From an uncultured bacterium (GTDB lineage: Bacteria; Bacillota; Clostridia; Lachnospirales; Lachnospiraceae), in the NCBI GenBank assembly GCA_947063875.1, contig CAMSTY010000039.1, forward strand, positions 1-33,698: DNA of 33,698 nucleotides, read 5' to 3'. Positions 21,175 through 31,471 of this stretch are shown in pieces. Position 1 is the first letter of the stretch, and each line of letters opens with the position of its first letter. Under the pieces are notes generated by a model, which was not told where the DNA came from, did not search any database, and saw nothing but the letters and a program-made list of their open reading frames with translations. Position numbers and translations under genes: made by a program.

Positions 21175-21196
21175 ATCGCCTGCAGAAATCAATAGT

Positions 21197-21373
21197 TCAA
21201 GCTTCCAAAATACTGTACTCAAACATTTCATACCGCAGCTTCGTCCCTTCTGCAATATCCTCCGGCAGCAGTGCGCGGGCCACTAGCTTTAACTCTTCTG
21301 ACGGTTCGTCCGTCCTGCGAAGTTTTGCATAGTCTCCGTCAATCTGCTCTATCACATACTCAAAAGCCTCCAT
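21197..21373 (-). CDS. Small DUF3006-like protein
   Basis: The 58-residue acidic protein starts MEAFEYVIEQIDGDYAKL and contains ELKLVARALLPEDIAEGTKL and YEMFEYSIL. The layout (an IDGDYA strand turn, a LLP-x-x-x-x-EG segment) resembles the small beta-barrel DUF3006 family, whose function is not established. ATG 21373 overlaps the stop of the ArsC-family gene by one base (TAATG) and has GGGAGG at good distance within the upstream gene; a longer start six codons earlier is less likely. It is the last gene of a three-gene minus-strand operon. Confidence 0.55.
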   Translation of the reverse strand: MEAFEYVIEQIDGDYAKLRRTDEPSEELKLVARALLPEDIAEGTKLRYEMFEYSILEA

Positions 21374-21720
21374 TACAGCAGCTCCTCCCACTCCTTTTCC
21401 TTAAACCCTACCAATACCTGGTTCTCTGTGATTACCAAAGGACGTTTCACCAGCATTCCGTCACCTGCCAGAAGGGCGATTTTCTCTTCTTCCGACAGGG
21501 AAGGAAGCTTGTCCTTCAGTCCCAGCTCCTTATACTTCATTCCGCTGGTGTTAAAAAAGCGTTTGATTTCGAGGCCGGAACGTCTGATCCATTCCTTCAG
21601 TTCCTCCGCCGTGGGGTTCTTCTCTACAATATGCCGATCCTCGTACGTGAGTTTATGGGCATCCAGCCATTTCTTCGCTTTCTGACAAGTACTGCATTTG
21701 GGATACTCTATAAAAAGCAT
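21373..21720 (-). CDS. ArsC/Spx-family thioredoxin-fold protein
   Basis: The 115-residue protein has the ArsC/Spx layout: IEYPKCSTCQKAKKWLD with Cys9 and Cys12 as a CxxC redox pair, an LTYEDRHI strand, LKEWIRRSG, FNTSG, and the closing KRPLVITENQVLVGFKEKEWEE. A CxxC pair with KRPLV is shared by Spx/MgsR regulators and by YffB-like reductases, so it may be either a redox-sensing RNA polymerase partner or a small reductase; true arsenate reductase activity is not assured. AAAGGAGG precedes the ATG. It lies 20 bases behind the membrane-protein gene. Confidence 0.8.
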   Translation of the reverse strand: MLFIEYPKCSTCQKAKKWLDAHKLTYEDRHIVEKNPTAEELKEWIRRSGLEIKRFFNTSGMKYKELGLKDKLPSLSEEEKIALLAGDGMLVKRPLVITENQVLVGFKEKEWEELL

Positions 21721-21740
21721 GTTTTTCCTCCTTTTTTGTT

Positions 21741-22850
21741 TTAGTCTCCTGTGCCGTCTTTGTTCCTTCTATATCTTATCGTATTACCCCTGAAAATACA
21801 ATGGGATTCCTTACGTCTTTTATCCTTTGCTGCACTATACGGCTTTATGGAACGAATCAGCCACAAAATCCCCAGCAAAAATAAGCCTCCGAAGAAAAGC
21901 GCTGCCCCGATCGCAATCGTCACCAGCAAAATACGTGTTATTTTTTCCCAGAGAGTCTGCCCCTCGGATAAAGAGGCCGCTGCTGCCTTTTCTTCCTCTA
22001 TCCGTACTGCCTTTGGAAGCTGTACCTGTTCCTGCCCCTCGTCAATCTCCTCCCTCTGACTGTCCCATCTATAGACGGCAGCCGTCCGAAATACTTCATA
22101 GGAAGGTAATTCTGCCATCCCCCGGTATATCAGCCGGTAATCCCGTACCATTTTCTGTCCCACGGCCATTGCGTCGCGGCAAAACTCCCCCGTCTCATCC
22201 TCATAGGGATCTCCGTTCCATTGAATATCGGTGATTCGATACTCCTTTGGCGATACACCGATTTCCTGCAGCAGCAATTCCTCATAGCCCTCCAGCTTGG
22301 GAGTCTCCCCCTCCCTGTAAACCAGCTGGTCCCCCAGCCAGTAGGAATCGGCATAATACCCGTGAAAAGTCACCGGAAAGCAAAATCCATCCTGCCACTC
22401 TTCTTTTGTCATAGTCTGCTCCGACAAGTCGCAGACAACCTCATACTGCTGTCCTCGTTCTTCCACAGTCACCGCCAAATATTCCGGAATCCTTGCAATC
22501 CCCTCCTGCCGGCAGACGAATTCCTCCTGCTCCACCGGATAATGTCTGGCCGGAACCACGGTCTTCTCCGTCTCCCAGCTCTCGAGCCGGTATCGGATTC
22601 CCTCCTCTGTCACATAGTCTTTTTCTGGCATCGGGCAATCTTCCGATTTCCGAAAATAATCGGACCATACGGTAAGTTCCTGGGATGGCTCTTCCCCTTC
22701 GCCCTCCTTTTCCGACTGTATTCCCATCGCATGCACGTCCATCTTTGCAAGCGCTGTCATCTGAATCAGAATCACGCCGCACCACAAAAGCATCTGCCAT
22801 GTCCGATTACGCTGTCCGGCATTATCTTTTCTGCTTTTTCTTTTCGCCAA
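21741..22850 (-). CDS. Membrane-anchored protein of unknown function with N- and C-terminal spans
   Basis: Not recognised. From a TTG start at 22850 the product has 369 residues: a basic start (MAKRKSRKDN), a signal-like span (WQMLLWCGVILIQMTALA), a large polar, acidic presumed extracellular domain (about 45-310) and a second span near the C-terminus (LLVTIAIGAALFFGGLFLLG) followed by a basic cytoplasmic tail. The TTG start is preferred since a perfect AAAGGAGG lies eight bases before it. The alternative ATG, 7 codons upstream at 22871, precedes that site and has only a weak AAGGATG. The outer domain has paired Cys residues. It leads an operon with the ArsC-family and DUF3006-like genes. Confidence 0.6.
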   Translation of the reverse strand: MAKRKSRKDNAGQRNRTWQMLLWCGVILIQMTALAKMDVHAMGIQSEKEGEGEEPSQELTVWSDYFRKSEDCPMPEKDYVTEEGIRYRLESWETEKTVVPARHYPVEQEEFVCRQEGIARIPEYLAVTVEERGQQYEVVCDLSEQTMTKEEWQDGFCFPVTFHGYYADSYWLGDQLVYREGETPKLEGYEELLLQEIGVSPKEYRITDIQWNGDPYEDETGEFCRDAMAVGQKMVRDYRLIYRGMAELPSYEVFRTAAVYRWDSQREEIDEGQEQVQLPKAVRIEEEKAAAASLSEGQTLWEKITRILLVTIAIGAALFFGGLFLLGILWLIRSIKPYSAAKDKRRKESHCIFRGNTIRYRRNKDGTGD

Positions 22851-22959
22851 ATAAAAATCCTCCTTTGTCATTCATCCTTGTTAAGCTTGGAATCGCCAGC
22901 CAAGAACTGACCAGCTTCGCAGAATCCCGCCGAGATCCGGCAGGATGTATTTATTATAC

Positions 22960-22987
22960 AAAAAGGGACTTGAATTTTCAAGTCCCA
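22960..22987 (-). terminator. Intrinsic terminator overlapping the stop codon of the HD-domain gene
   Basis: On the minus strand GGGACTTGAA, a short AA loop, TTCAAGTCCC and then TTTTTG form a clean terminator. The TGA stop (22980-22978) lies inside the hairpin, so the ribosome reaching the stop covers its left arm. Confidence 0.85.
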
Positions 22988-23511
22988 AAAACAAACTGAT
23001 ACAATTCTTTATATTCCCGATACTCCTGGTACTCTTCCATATCCTGCAATCCGTCCAAAATCCCTTTGGCATACCACTTGTGGCTCTCCCGCCTTTTTTC
23101 ATTAAATCTTTTCCAGATTTCGTCTCCCATAAACAGATAATCTCGTGCCGTAGCGCGAAGATTGCTCAGCTTATCTGCCAGAGTCAGAATCTTTACCTCG
23201 CGAGTTGCCTCCCCCAAATGGCGAATCGTATGCGTCTTCCGTTCCTCCCAGGTCAAAGACTTGTCCTCAGTCTCCGCCTGTACCAATTCCAGAACCCGTC
23301 TGCCAAAGGCCTGCTCTAACTCCTGCTCTGTCACGGCCGTATCCTCTAATACATCATGAAGATATGCCGCCGCAATCACTTCCTCGTCCTTAGTCATCCG
23401 TGCAACCAGCAAAGCTACCTCTAACGGATGATAAATATAAGGCATCTCACCGCCTTTACGCACCATACCCTCATGTGCCTTTATAGCAAATCTTGCCGCT
23501 TTCTGTATCAT
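22978..23511 (-). CDS. HD-domain phosphohydrolase, ppGpp-hydrolase (SpoT/MESH1)-like
   Basis: The 177-residue protein fits a stand-alone hydrolase domain of the RelA/SpoT group (small alarmone hydrolase). Metal residues expected for the HD fold are His28 (YIYHPLEVA), His52-Asp53 (AYLHDVLEDT) and Asp113 (LADKLSNLRA). There is no synthetase, TGS or ACT domain. Such enzymes remove the 3'-pyrophosphate from ppGpp; some relatives act on other nucleotides. AAAGGGG precedes ATG 23511. It follows rpoC by 116 bases with no clear terminator between, so some transcription from rpoBC could reach it. Confidence 0.8.
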   Translation of the reverse strand: MIQKAARFAIKAHEGMVRKGGEMPYIYHPLEVALLVARMTKDEEVIAAAYLHDVLEDTAVTEQELEQAFGRRVLELVQAETEDKSLTWEERKTHTIRHLGEATREVKILTLADKLSNLRATARDYLFMGDEIWKRFNEKRRESHKWYAKGILDGLQDMEEYQEYREYKELYQFVFGT

Positions 23512-23627
23512 AGGCGTTCCCCTTTACCATTCCCTGTATGTATCAGCTGTTATTCCTTGTAATGCAGCGAGAAGCCCCCGCAGTTTTTCGCCACAGGGAC
23601 CTCTCTGTTCCTACAGAGTATCTGCAT
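23512..23627 (-). other. Spacer between rpoC and the HD-domain gene
   Basis: On the minus strand a CTCTGT-AGGA-ACAGAG hairpin follows the rpoC stop, without a T run. No obvious intrinsic terminator is present, so the HD-domain gene may be partly co-transcribed with rpoBC. Confidence 0.4.
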
Positions 23628-26600
23628 TTATTCCTCAGGAAGTTCCATCTCCAAACCTTCCCCAGGCATACTCGCTTCCTCATCTTCCGAGTCTTCCGAA
23701 TCCGCGATGTCTTCTGGCTCCTCATTGTCGTCGATATCAAACACCTCCGGAGCCTCTTCCATCATCTCTTCTTTCTCACCTGTCAGGAATACTTCTTCCT
23801 CATCATCTCCAACCACGATCTCGTCATCCATGGCAAAATCTGTATCCAGTTTCACCGAGCGATATCGCTTCATGCCTGTACCGGCAGGGATCAATTTACC
23901 GATCAGCACGTTCTCTTTCAGTCCAATCAGATGATCAACCTTGCCATTGATTGCCGCTTCTGTCAGAACCTTGGTGGTTTCCTGGAAAGATGCTGCCGAC
24001 AGGAATGAATCCGTGGCCAGGGAAGCCTTGGTAATGCCCAGCATCACCTGTTTCCCCTCTGCCGGGATCTTTCCGTCTGCGATCAACGCCTCATTCATCT
24101 CATTGAAATCCAGTACATCCATGGAGGTGCCTGGCAGCACATCGCTGTCACCGCTCTCCTCGATCTTGATTTTCTTCAGCATCTGATGAACGATCATTTC
24201 CACGTGCTTGTCATTGATCTCCACGCCCTGAAGACGGTATACCCGCTGCACCTCACGGATCATGTAATCCTGCACTGCACGGACGCCTTTGATCTTCAGG
24301 ATATCATGAGGATTCACGCTTCCCTCTGTCAGTTCATCGCCTGCCTCAATCGCCTGTTCGTCCTGAACTTTTATCCGCGAGCCATAAGGAATCAGATAAG
24401 TCTTGGAATTCCCTGTCTCGGTATCTGTCACTACAATCTCGCGCTTTTTCTTGGTATCCTTGATGGTTACCACGCCGCCGAATTCAGAGATAATTGCCAG
24501 GCCTTTCGGTTTTCTGGCCTCAAACAGCTCTTCCACACGGGGAAGACCCTGTGTGATATCGCCGCCTGCCACACCGCCCGTATGGAACGTACGCATGGTA
24601 AGCTGCGTTCCCGGCTCACCGATCGACTGTGCGGCAATGATGCCGACCGCCTCTCCTACCTGAACCGGCTGTCCGGTTGCCATATTGGCTCCGTAACATT
24701 TGGCACAAACACCTACATGGGACTTACAGGTAAGGACTGTCCGGATCTTCACCGAATCACGCCCCAGCTTTCTCAGCACCTCCATTACGGCAGCCGCCCG
24801 CTTCGGCGTACACATATGATTTGCCTTCGCCACCACTTCACCGGTATCCGGATCTGTGATTGTCTCTGCGATATATCGTCCGGTAATTCTCTCCTGAAGG
24901 CCCTCAATGGTCTCATCGCCGTCGGTAAAGGCCCTGATCTCCATAAACGGAATCTCCTTGCCGGCACAGCAGTCCACCTCGCGGACAATCATATCCTGAG
25001 ATACATCTACCAGACGACGGGTCAGATATCCTGAGTCCGCTGTACGAAGCGCTGTATCCGAAAGTCCCTTTCTTGCACCGTGAGCAGAAATAAAATACTC
25101 CAGTACGTCCAGCCCCTCACGGAAATTAGACTTAATCGGCAGTTCAATCGTATGGCCGGTGGTATCCGCCATCAGTCCGCGCATTCCGGCAAGCTGCTTG
25201 ATCTGCTTATCCGAACCACGGGCTCCGGAATCCGCCATCATATAAATATTATTGTATTTGTCCAAACCGCTGAGCAGATCATGCGTCAGCTGGTCATCCG
25301 TGTTCTTCCAGGTCTCAATAACCTCTTTATAACGTTCTTCCTCCGTAATCAGGCCACGGCGGTAGTTCTTGGCAATCTGGTCTACCGTCGCCTGTGCATC
25401 TGCAATCAGCTTCGGCTTCGACGCCGGAACCGTCATATCCGAAATTGATACCGTCATCGCCGCCCGAGTAGAATATTTGTATCCGATTGCCTTGATATCA
25501 TCCAATGTCACGGCAGCCCGCGTGGCCCCATGTACATTAAACACCTTCTCCAGGATCTGCTTCAGCTGCTTCTTGCCCACGTGGAAATCCACCTCCAGCT
25601 TCAGCAGGTTTTCCTCCTGGCTCCGGTCCACAAATCCCAAATCCTGGGGAATAATCTCATTGAAAATAAAACGTCCCATGGTGGATTCCACGATCCCGCT
25701 CTTCACGGTACCGTCCTCCATCGTCCGCTCCATTCTTGCCTTAATACGCGAATGCAGAGTCACAACCCCGTTCTCATAGGCAAGAATCGCCTCATTTACA
25801 TTCTTGAAGATCTTCCCCTCTCCCTTGCTGCCAGGCCGTTCCTGAGTCAGGTAATAGATGCCCAGCACCATATCCTGAGACGGGACAGCCACCAGTCCGC
25901 CGTCAGAAGGCTTCAGCAGATTGTTCGGAGACAAAAGCAGGAAACGGCACTCGGCCTGCGCTTCTACGGAAAGCGGCAGATGAACCGCCATCTGGTCTCC
26001 ATCAAAGTCCGCATTGAAAGCCGTACAAACCAGCGGATGAAGCTTGATCGCCTTACCTTCCACCAGGATCGGTTCAAAGGCCTGAATTCCCAGCCTGTGC
26101 AGGGTAGGCGCACGATTCAGCATCACCGGATGCTCCTTGATGACTTCCTCTAATACATCCCACACCTCAGACTGCAGACGTTCTACCATCTTTTTCGCAC
26201 TCTTAATATTATGGGCTGTGCCGTTCTGCACCAGTTCCTTCATTACAAAGGGTTTGAACAGCTCAATCGCCATCTCTTTGGGCAGGCCGCACTGATAGAT
26301 CTTCAGTTCCGGACCTACCACGATAACCGAACGGCCGGAGTAGTCCACACGCTTGCCCAGCAGGTTCTGGCGGAAACGTCCCTGTTTTCCTTTCAGCATG
26401 TCGGAAATCGACTTAAGCGCACGGTTGCCAGGACCGGTCACCGGCCGGCCTCTTCTGCCATTGTCAATCAGGGCATCCACCGCCTCCTGCAGCATCCTCT
26501 TCTCGTTGCGGACGATGATATCCGGCGCCCCCAGTTCCAGAAGCCTTGCCAGACGGTTGTTGCGGTTGATGATTCTCCGATACAAATCATTCAGGTCTGA

Positions 26601-27374
26601 AGTGGCAAAACGGCCGCCGTCCAGCTGTACCATCGGCCGGATATCCGGCGGAATCACCGGGATCACCGTCATGATCATCCACTCGGGCTTGTTGCCGGAA
26701 TTGCGGAACGCCTCCACAACCTCCAGCCTTTTAATAATGCGGACGCGCTTCTGGCCGCTGGAATCCCGCAGTTCCTTGCGCAGCGCCTCAGACTCCTTCT
26801 CCAGGTCAATGGCCTGCAGCAGCTCCAGAACCGCTTCCGCTCCCATCCCCACGCGGAATGCGCCATAACCCCATTTATCCAGTTCCTCCCGATATTCCTT
26901 TTCCGAGAGGACCTGCTTATACTGCAGGCTGGTCTGTCCTTTATCCAATACGATATAAGATGCAAAATACAGCACCTTCTCCAACACTCTCGGCGAGATA
27001 TCCAGAATCAATCCCATCCGGCTGGGAATCCCCTTAAAATACCAGATATGAGACACGGGAGCTGCCAGGTCGATATGGCCAATGCGCTCTCTGCGGACAC
27101 TGGCCTTGGTTACTTCTACGCCGCAGCGGTCGCAGATTACGCCTTTGTAACGGATCTTCTTGTATTTGCCGCAATGGCACTCCCAGTCCTTACTGGGGCC
27201 GAAAATCCTCTCGCAGAACAAACCGTCCCGCTCCGGCTTCAGAGTCCGGTAATTGATGGTCTCCGGCTTTTTCACTTCGCCGTGGGACCACTCCAAAATC
27301 TTTTCCGGAGAAGCCAGCCCGATCTTGATGGCATCAAATGTCAACGGCTGATAAGTTTCATTTGTCTCTGGCAT
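23628..27374 (-). CDS. rpoC: DNA-directed RNA polymerase subunit beta'
   Basis: The 1248-residue protein is the complete catalytic beta' subunit. The N-terminal zinc site Cys66, Cys68, Cys81 and Cys84 (ECHCGK, CDRCG) and the catalytic magnesium loop NADFDGDQ (454-461) are intact, as are the bridge-helix and trigger-loop regions ([35 protein letters not shown]) and the second zinc site ([13 protein letters not shown]). Length is close to other Firmicutes. The last about 60 residues are very acidic ([30 protein letters not shown]), an extension beyond the conserved core. AAAGGAG nine bases ahead fixes ATG 27374. It lies 22 bases after rpoB in the same operon. Confidence 0.98.
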   Translation of the reverse strand: MPETNETYQPLTFDAIKIGLASPEKILEWSHGEVKKPETINYRTLKPERDGLFCERIFGPSKDWECHCGKYKKIRYKGVICDRCGVEVTKASVRRERIGHIDLAAPVSHIWYFKGIPSRMGLILDISPRVLEKVLYFASYIVLDKGQTSLQYKQVLSEKEYREELDKWGYGAFRVGMGAEAVLELLQAIDLEKESEALRKELRDSSGQKRVRIIKRLEVVEAFRNSGNKPEWMIMTVIPVIPPDIRPMVQLDGGRFATSDLNDLYRRIINRNNRLARLLELGAPDIIVRNEKRMLQEAVDALIDNGRRGRPVTGPGNRALKSISDMLKGKQGRFRQNLLGKRVDYSGRSVIVVGPELKIYQCGLPKEMAIELFKPFVMKELVQNGTAHNIKSAKKMVERLQSEVWDVLEEVIKEHPVMLNRAPTLHRLGIQAFEPILVEGKAIKLHPLVCTAFNADFDGDQMAVHLPLSVEAQAECRFLLLSPNNLLKPSDGGLVAVPSQDMVLGIYYLTQERPGSKGEGKIFKNVNEAILAYENGVVTLHSRIKARMERTMEDGTVKSGIVESTMGRFIFNEIIPQDLGFVDRSQEENLLKLEVDFHVGKKQLKQILEKVFNVHGATRAAVTLDDIKAIGYKYSTRAAMTVSISDMTVPASKPKLIADAQATVDQIAKNYRRGLITEEERYKEVIETWKNTDDQLTHDLLSGLDKYNNIYMMADSGARGSDKQIKQLAGMRGLMADTTGHTIELPIKSNFREGLDVLEYFISAHGARKGLSDTALRTADSGYLTRRLVDVSQDMIVREVDCCAGKEIPFMEIRAFTDGDETIEGLQERITGRYIAETITDPDTGEVVAKANHMCTPKRAAAVMEVLRKLGRDSVKIRTVLTCKSHVGVCAKCYGANMATGQPVQVGEAVGIIAAQSIGEPGTQLTMRTFHTGGVAGGDITQGLPRVEELFEARKPKGLAIISEFGGVVTIKDTKKKREIVVTDTETGNSKTYLIPYGSRIKVQDEQAIEAGDELTEGSVNPHDILKIKGVRAVQDYMIREVQRVYRLQGVEINDKHVEMIVHQMLKKIKIEESGDSDVLPGTSMDVLDFNEMNEALIADGKIPAEGKQVMLGITKASLATDSFLSAASFQETTKVLTEAAINGKVDHLIGLKENVLIGKLIPAGTGMKRYRSVKLDTDFAMDDEIVVGDDEEEVFLTGEKEEMMEEAPEVFDIDDNEEPEDIADSEDSEDEEASMPGEGLEMELPEE

Positions 27375-27396
27375 GAGCGATACTCCTTTCTATCTG

Positions 27397-30300
27397 TTAC
27401 TCTTCATCGGAAGACTCGTCAAAATCGGAGTCATCTACATAATCATCATAATCGCTGTCGTCGCCATCCGGGTTCTCATCGGCATCTATATTCACCAGTT
27501 CCCCGCCGGAGAATTCCTGCTGCTGATAACCATAATTCTCATAGGATTCCTCCTGACGGAAATTCCGGTCACCCTCAATGATGGAACGCAGGTCCGTGTC
27601 GCTGTAATCAATATTCTCGCCAATCTCCACTTCGGTGTTATCGTCACGCAGCACCCGCACATCCAGGCAAAGCGACTGCAATTCTTTCAGCAACACCTTG
27701 AAAGACTCGGGAATCCCGGATTCCGGAATATTCTCGCCCTTGATAATGGCTTCATAGGTTTTCACACGCCCTACTACGTCATCCGACTTGACAGTCAGAA
27801 TCTCCTGCAGCGTATAAGACGCGCCGTATGCCTCCAGCGCCCACACCTCCATCTCGCCAAAACGCTGTCCGCCGAACTGCGCCTTACCGCCCAGAGGCTG
27901 CTGCGTCACCAGCGAGTACGGGCCGGTGGAACGGGCATGGATCTTATCATCAACCAGATGATGAAGCTTCAGATAATGCATGTGCCCAATCGTGACCGGA
28001 CTGTCAAAATATTCCCCCGTACGGCCGTCACGCAGACGCACTTTGCCATCACGGTTGATCTTTACCCCTTTCCACAATTCCCTGTGTTCCAGATGGCTGC
28101 CCAGGTACTCCATCACTTCCGGTTTAATGGTGTCTTTATATTTTTCCTCAAACTCCTCCCAGGAGGTGTTTACATAATCGTTCGCCACGTCCAAGGTATC
28201 CATAATATCTACCTCGTCCGCTCCGTCAAACACCGGAGTGGCGATATTAAAACCCAGTGCCTTTGCGGCAAGGCTTAAGTGTATCTCCAGAACCTGCCCG
28301 ATATTCATACGGGACGGCACGCCCAGCGGATTCAGCACGATATCCAGCGGACGCCCGTTTGGCAGAAACGGCATATCCTCTACCGGAAGCACACGGGAAA
28401 CCACACCCTTGTTCCCATGTCTTCCTGCCATCTTATCACCTACGGAAATCTTACGTTTCTGGGCAATGTAGATGCGGACCGTCTCATTAACGCCAGGAGA
28501 CAGTTCATCCCCGTTCTCTCGGGTAAATACCTTGGCATCCACAATAATACCGTATGCGCCATGGGGAACCTTCAGGGAGGTATCCCGCACTTCTCTGGCC
28601 TTCTCGCCAAAAATCGCACGCAGCAGACGCTCTTCCGCCGTCAGTTCCGTCTCCCCTTTCGGAGTTACCTTTCCAACCAGGATGTCTCCGGCGCGGACCT
28701 CCGCACCGATGCGGATAATCCCTCTTTCATCCAGATCTTTGAGCGCGTCGTCGCCTACCCCCGGCACATCGCGGGTAATCTCTTCCGGCCCCAGCTTCGT
28801 ATCACGGGCCTCCGCCTCATACTCCTCGATATGAACCGAAGTATAGACATCCTCCTGCACCAGACGTTCGGAAAGCAGTACGGCATCCTCATAGTTATAG
28901 CCTTCCCAGGTCATAAATCCAATCAGCGGATTCTTTCCCAAAGCGATCTCGCCGTTCTGCGTGGACGGGCCGTCGGCAATCACATCCCCGGCCGCCACAT
29001 GGTCTCCCTTGTAGACGATCGGCTTCTGATTGTAGCAGTTGGACTGGTTGCTTCTCTTAAACTTGGTCAAATGGTATATCTCACGGTTTCCATTATCGTC
29101 CCTGCGGATAACGATCTCGTTGCTGGCAGACCGCTCCACTACGCCGGCATGGTTGGCCAGCACACAGACGCCCGAGTCCACCGCCGCCTTCGCTTCTATC
29201 CCGGTGCCTACCACCGGAGTCTCCGTTGTCAGAAGCGGCACCGCCTGACGCTGCATGTTGGAACCCATCAGCGCACGGTTGGCGTCGTCGTTCTCCAGGA
29301 ATGGGATCATGGAGGTAGCCACTGAAAACACCATCTTCGGGGAAACGTCCATCAAATCAATCGAACTCTTCTGGAAAGAAGAAGTCTCCTCCCGGAAACG
29401 GCCGGATACATTATTCCTTATAAAATGGCCTTCCTCATCCAACGGTTCGTTCGCCTGCGCCACGATAAAGTTGTCCTCTTCATCGGCTGTCAGGTAAATC
29501 ACCTCGTCGGTAACCACCGGATTCATCCGGTCCGTCTTATCCACCACCCGATAAGGGGCCTCAATAAACCCATACTGATTCACCCTGGCATACGTAGCCA
29601 GAGAGTTGATCAATCCGATATTCGGGCCCTCAGGGGTCTCGATCGGGCACATCCGCCCATAATGGGTATAATGTACGTCCCGGACTTCAAATCCGGCACG
29701 TTCCCTGGAAAGTCCGCCCGGGCCCAGGGCCGAGAGACGCCTCTTGTGCGTCAGTTCTGCCAGCGGATTGTTCTGGTCCATAAACTGAGACAGCTGGGAA
29801 CTTCCGAAGAATTCCTTCACTGCCGCCGTCACCGGCTTAATATTAATCAAAGACTGCGGGGTAATGCCATCCATATCCTGCGTGGTCATGCGCTCCCGCA
29901 CCACGCGCTCCATACGCGATAAGCCGATCCGGTACTGATTCTGCAGCAGCTCGCCCACGGCACGAATCCGCCGGTTGCCCAGATGGTCAATATCGTCGGA
30001 AGTTCCGATACCGCCCTCCAGGTGCATATTATAGTTAATGGAGGCAATGATATCTTCCTTGGTGATATGCTTGGGAATCAGCTCCCCGGCATTTCTGCGC
30101 ACCAGTTCCTTCAGGGTTTCCTGGTCGCCGCCAGCTTCTTCCAGAATAGTTTTTAAAACCGGGTAATATACTAACTCCGTAATTCCCACTTCTGCCGGGT
30201 CAAACTCCACATAGCTTGCCAGATCCACCATCATATTGGAGAGAACCTTGTAATTGCGGTCCGGCCCCTGGACATAGACAAACGGAATCCCGGCGTTCTG

Positions 30301-31266
30301 AATCGCCTCCGCCTGCTTCTGATCCAACACCACCCCCGCCCCGGCGATCACCTCTCCGGTCTCGGTGTCCACGGCGTCCTCCGCCAGTGTGTGGCCCTTT
30401 AAACGGTTTTTAAAATTCAGCTTCTTATTAAACTTATATCTGCCGACCTTCGCCAGGTCATAGCGCCTGGGATCAAAGAACATACTGTTGAGCAGGCTCT
30501 CGGCGCTGTCCACAGAGAGCGGCTCACCCGGCCGGATCTTCTTGTACAATTCCAGCAGGCCATCCTGGTAATTGTCCGAGGTGTCCTTGCCAAGGCTGGC
30601 CAAAAGCTTCGGTTCCTCGCCAAACAGCTCCAGGATCTCCGCATTGGTACCATAACCCAGTGCACGAATCAGCACAGTCACCGGAACCTTACGGGTACGG
30701 TCTACACGGACATAAAATATATCGTTGGAATCCGTCTCATACTCCAGCCATGCGCCACGGTTGGGAATCACGGTACAGGTATAGAGTTCCTTTCCCACCT
30801 TGTCATGGCCAATGCCATAATAAATACCAGGGGAACGCACCAGCTGGCTGACGATAACCCGCTCTGCCCCGTTGATGACGAAGGAACCAGTGTCGGTCAT
30901 AAGCGGAAGGTCACCCATGAAGATCACATGCTCATTGATCTCTTCTTTATCCTTATTGTAAAGTCTTACTTTCACCTCTAGCGGTGCTGCGTAAGTGGCG
31001 TCGCGTTCTTTACATTCTTCGATCGAGTACTTCACTTTATCCCGGCATAGGGTAAAGTCCATAAATTCCAGACTCAAATGTCCGGCGAAGTCAGAAATTG
31101 GAGAGATATCATCAAACACTTCTTTCAGGCCTTCATCAAGGAACCACTGATAGGAGACCTTCTGAATCTCAATCAGGTTTGGCATCTCAAGAACTTCCTT
31201 TTGTCTTGAGAAACTCATTCTAACGCTTTTCCCGGTCGATACCGGGCGCATTCTGCTTTTCTCCAT
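27397..31266 (-). CDS. rpoB: DNA-directed RNA polymerase subunit beta
   Basis: The 1289-residue beta subunit is complete. The rifampicin-binding cluster is wild type at the main resistance sites: Asp497 (FMDQN), His507 (THKRR) and Ser512 (LSALGPGG), equal to E. coli 516, 526 and 531. Other conserved blocks are [46 protein letters not shown] and [20 protein letters not shown]. The C-terminus ends in about 30 acidic residues ([17 protein letters not shown] and onward), not part of the conserved core. AGGGGTGA precedes ATG 31266. It is the first gene of the rpoBC operon with its own promoter at 31351-31379; no ribosomal stalk genes precede it here. Confidence 0.98.
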   Translation of the reverse strand: MEKSRMRPVSTGKSVRMSFSRQKEVLEMPNLIEIQKVSYQWFLDEGLKEVFDDISPISDFAGHLSLEFMDFTLCRDKVKYSIEECKERDATYAAPLEVKVRLYNKDKEEINEHVIFMGDLPLMTDTGSFVINGAERVIVSQLVRSPGIYYGIGHDKVGKELYTCTVIPNRGAWLEYETDSNDIFYVRVDRTRKVPVTVLIRALGYGTNAEILELFGEEPKLLASLGKDTSDNYQDGLLELYKKIRPGEPLSVDSAESLLNSMFFDPRRYDLAKVGRYKFNKKLNFKNRLKGHTLAEDAVDTETGEVIAGAGVVLDQKQAEAIQNAGIPFVYVQGPDRNYKVLSNMMVDLASYVEFDPAEVGITELVYYPVLKTILEEAGGDQETLKELVRRNAGELIPKHITKEDIIASINYNMHLEGGIGTSDDIDHLGNRRIRAVGELLQNQYRIGLSRMERVVRERMTTQDMDGITPQSLINIKPVTAAVKEFFGSSQLSQFMDQNNPLAELTHKRRLSALGPGGLSRERAGFEVRDVHYTHYGRMCPIETPEGPNIGLINSLATYARVNQYGFIEAPYRVVDKTDRMNPVVTDEVIYLTADEEDNFIVAQANEPLDEEGHFIRNNVSGRFREETSSFQKSSIDLMDVSPKMVFSVATSMIPFLENDDANRALMGSNMQRQAVPLLTTETPVVGTGIEAKAAVDSGVCVLANHAGVVERSASNEIVIRRDDNGNREIYHLTKFKRSNQSNCYNQKPIVYKGDHVAAGDVIADGPSTQNGEIALGKNPLIGFMTWEGYNYEDAVLLSERLVQEDVYTSVHIEEYEAEARDTKLGPEEITRDVPGVGDDALKDLDERGIIRIGAEVRAGDILVGKVTPKGETELTAEERLLRAIFGEKAREVRDTSLKVPHGAYGIIVDAKVFTRENGDELSPGVNETVRIYIAQKRKISVGDKMAGRHGNKGVVSRVLPVEDMPFLPNGRPLDIVLNPLGVPSRMNIGQVLEIHLSLAAKALGFNIATPVFDGADEVDIMDTLDVANDYVNTSWEEFEEKYKDTIKPEVMEYLGSHLEHRELWKGVKINRDGKVRLRDGRTGEYFDSPVTIGHMHYLKLHHLVDDKIHARSTGPYSLVTQQPLGGKAQFGGQRFGEMEVWALEAYGASYTLQEILTVKSDDVVGRVKTYEAIIKGENIPESGIPESFKVLLKELQSLCLDVRVLRDDNTEVEIGENIDYSDTDLRSIIEGDRNFRQEESYENYGYQQQEFSGGELVNIDADENPDGDDSDYDDYVDDSDFDESSDEE

Positions 31267-31294
31267 TAACGTTTCACCCCTGTTTTTTTATCGA

Positions 31295-31320
31295 TTTTGC
31301 GGCGCTTTCAGGGCGCAAAA
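31295..31320 (-). promoter_or_regulatory. Hairpin in the rpoB leader
   Basis: TTTTGCG and CGCAAAA arms (outer ends 31295 and 31320) with further C-G pairs inside fold in the roughly 78-base rpoB leader, about 30 bases before the start codon. It is not followed by a T run. It might affect rpoB translation or message stability. Confidence 0.4.
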
Positions 31321-31350
31321 GGCCCATGATGCCACAATAGAGCACATTTC

Positions 31351-31379
31351 ATAATAGCATAATGTTTTCAAGGTGTCAA
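31351..31379 (-). promoter_or_regulatory. rpoB: rpoBC promoter
   Basis: On the minus strand TTGACA (complement of 31374-31379), a 17-base spacer and TATTAT (complement of 31351-31356) give a near-perfect housekeeping promoter. Transcription should start about 78 bases before the rpoB ATG. Confidence 0.85.
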
Positions 31380-31389
31380 GTTTTTCTTC

Positions 31390-31418
31390 TTGCAAAATTC
31401 TTAAAAAAATGGTATACT
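31390..31418 (+). promoter_or_regulatory. Promoter of the small membrane-protein gene at 31472
   Basis: TTGCAA (31390-31395), a 17-base spacer ending TGG and TATACT (31413-31418) form an extended -10 promoter. Its -35 box lies only 10 bases from the -35 box of the divergent rpoBC promoter. A hairpin GCAGGT-TTTT-ACCTGC (31425-31440) is at the very start of the transcript and may stabilise it. Confidence 0.75.
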
Positions 31419-31471
31419 GTTTGCGCAGGTTTTTACCTGCTACTTAAAGAGTATAGCGGAGGTATTTCCCC

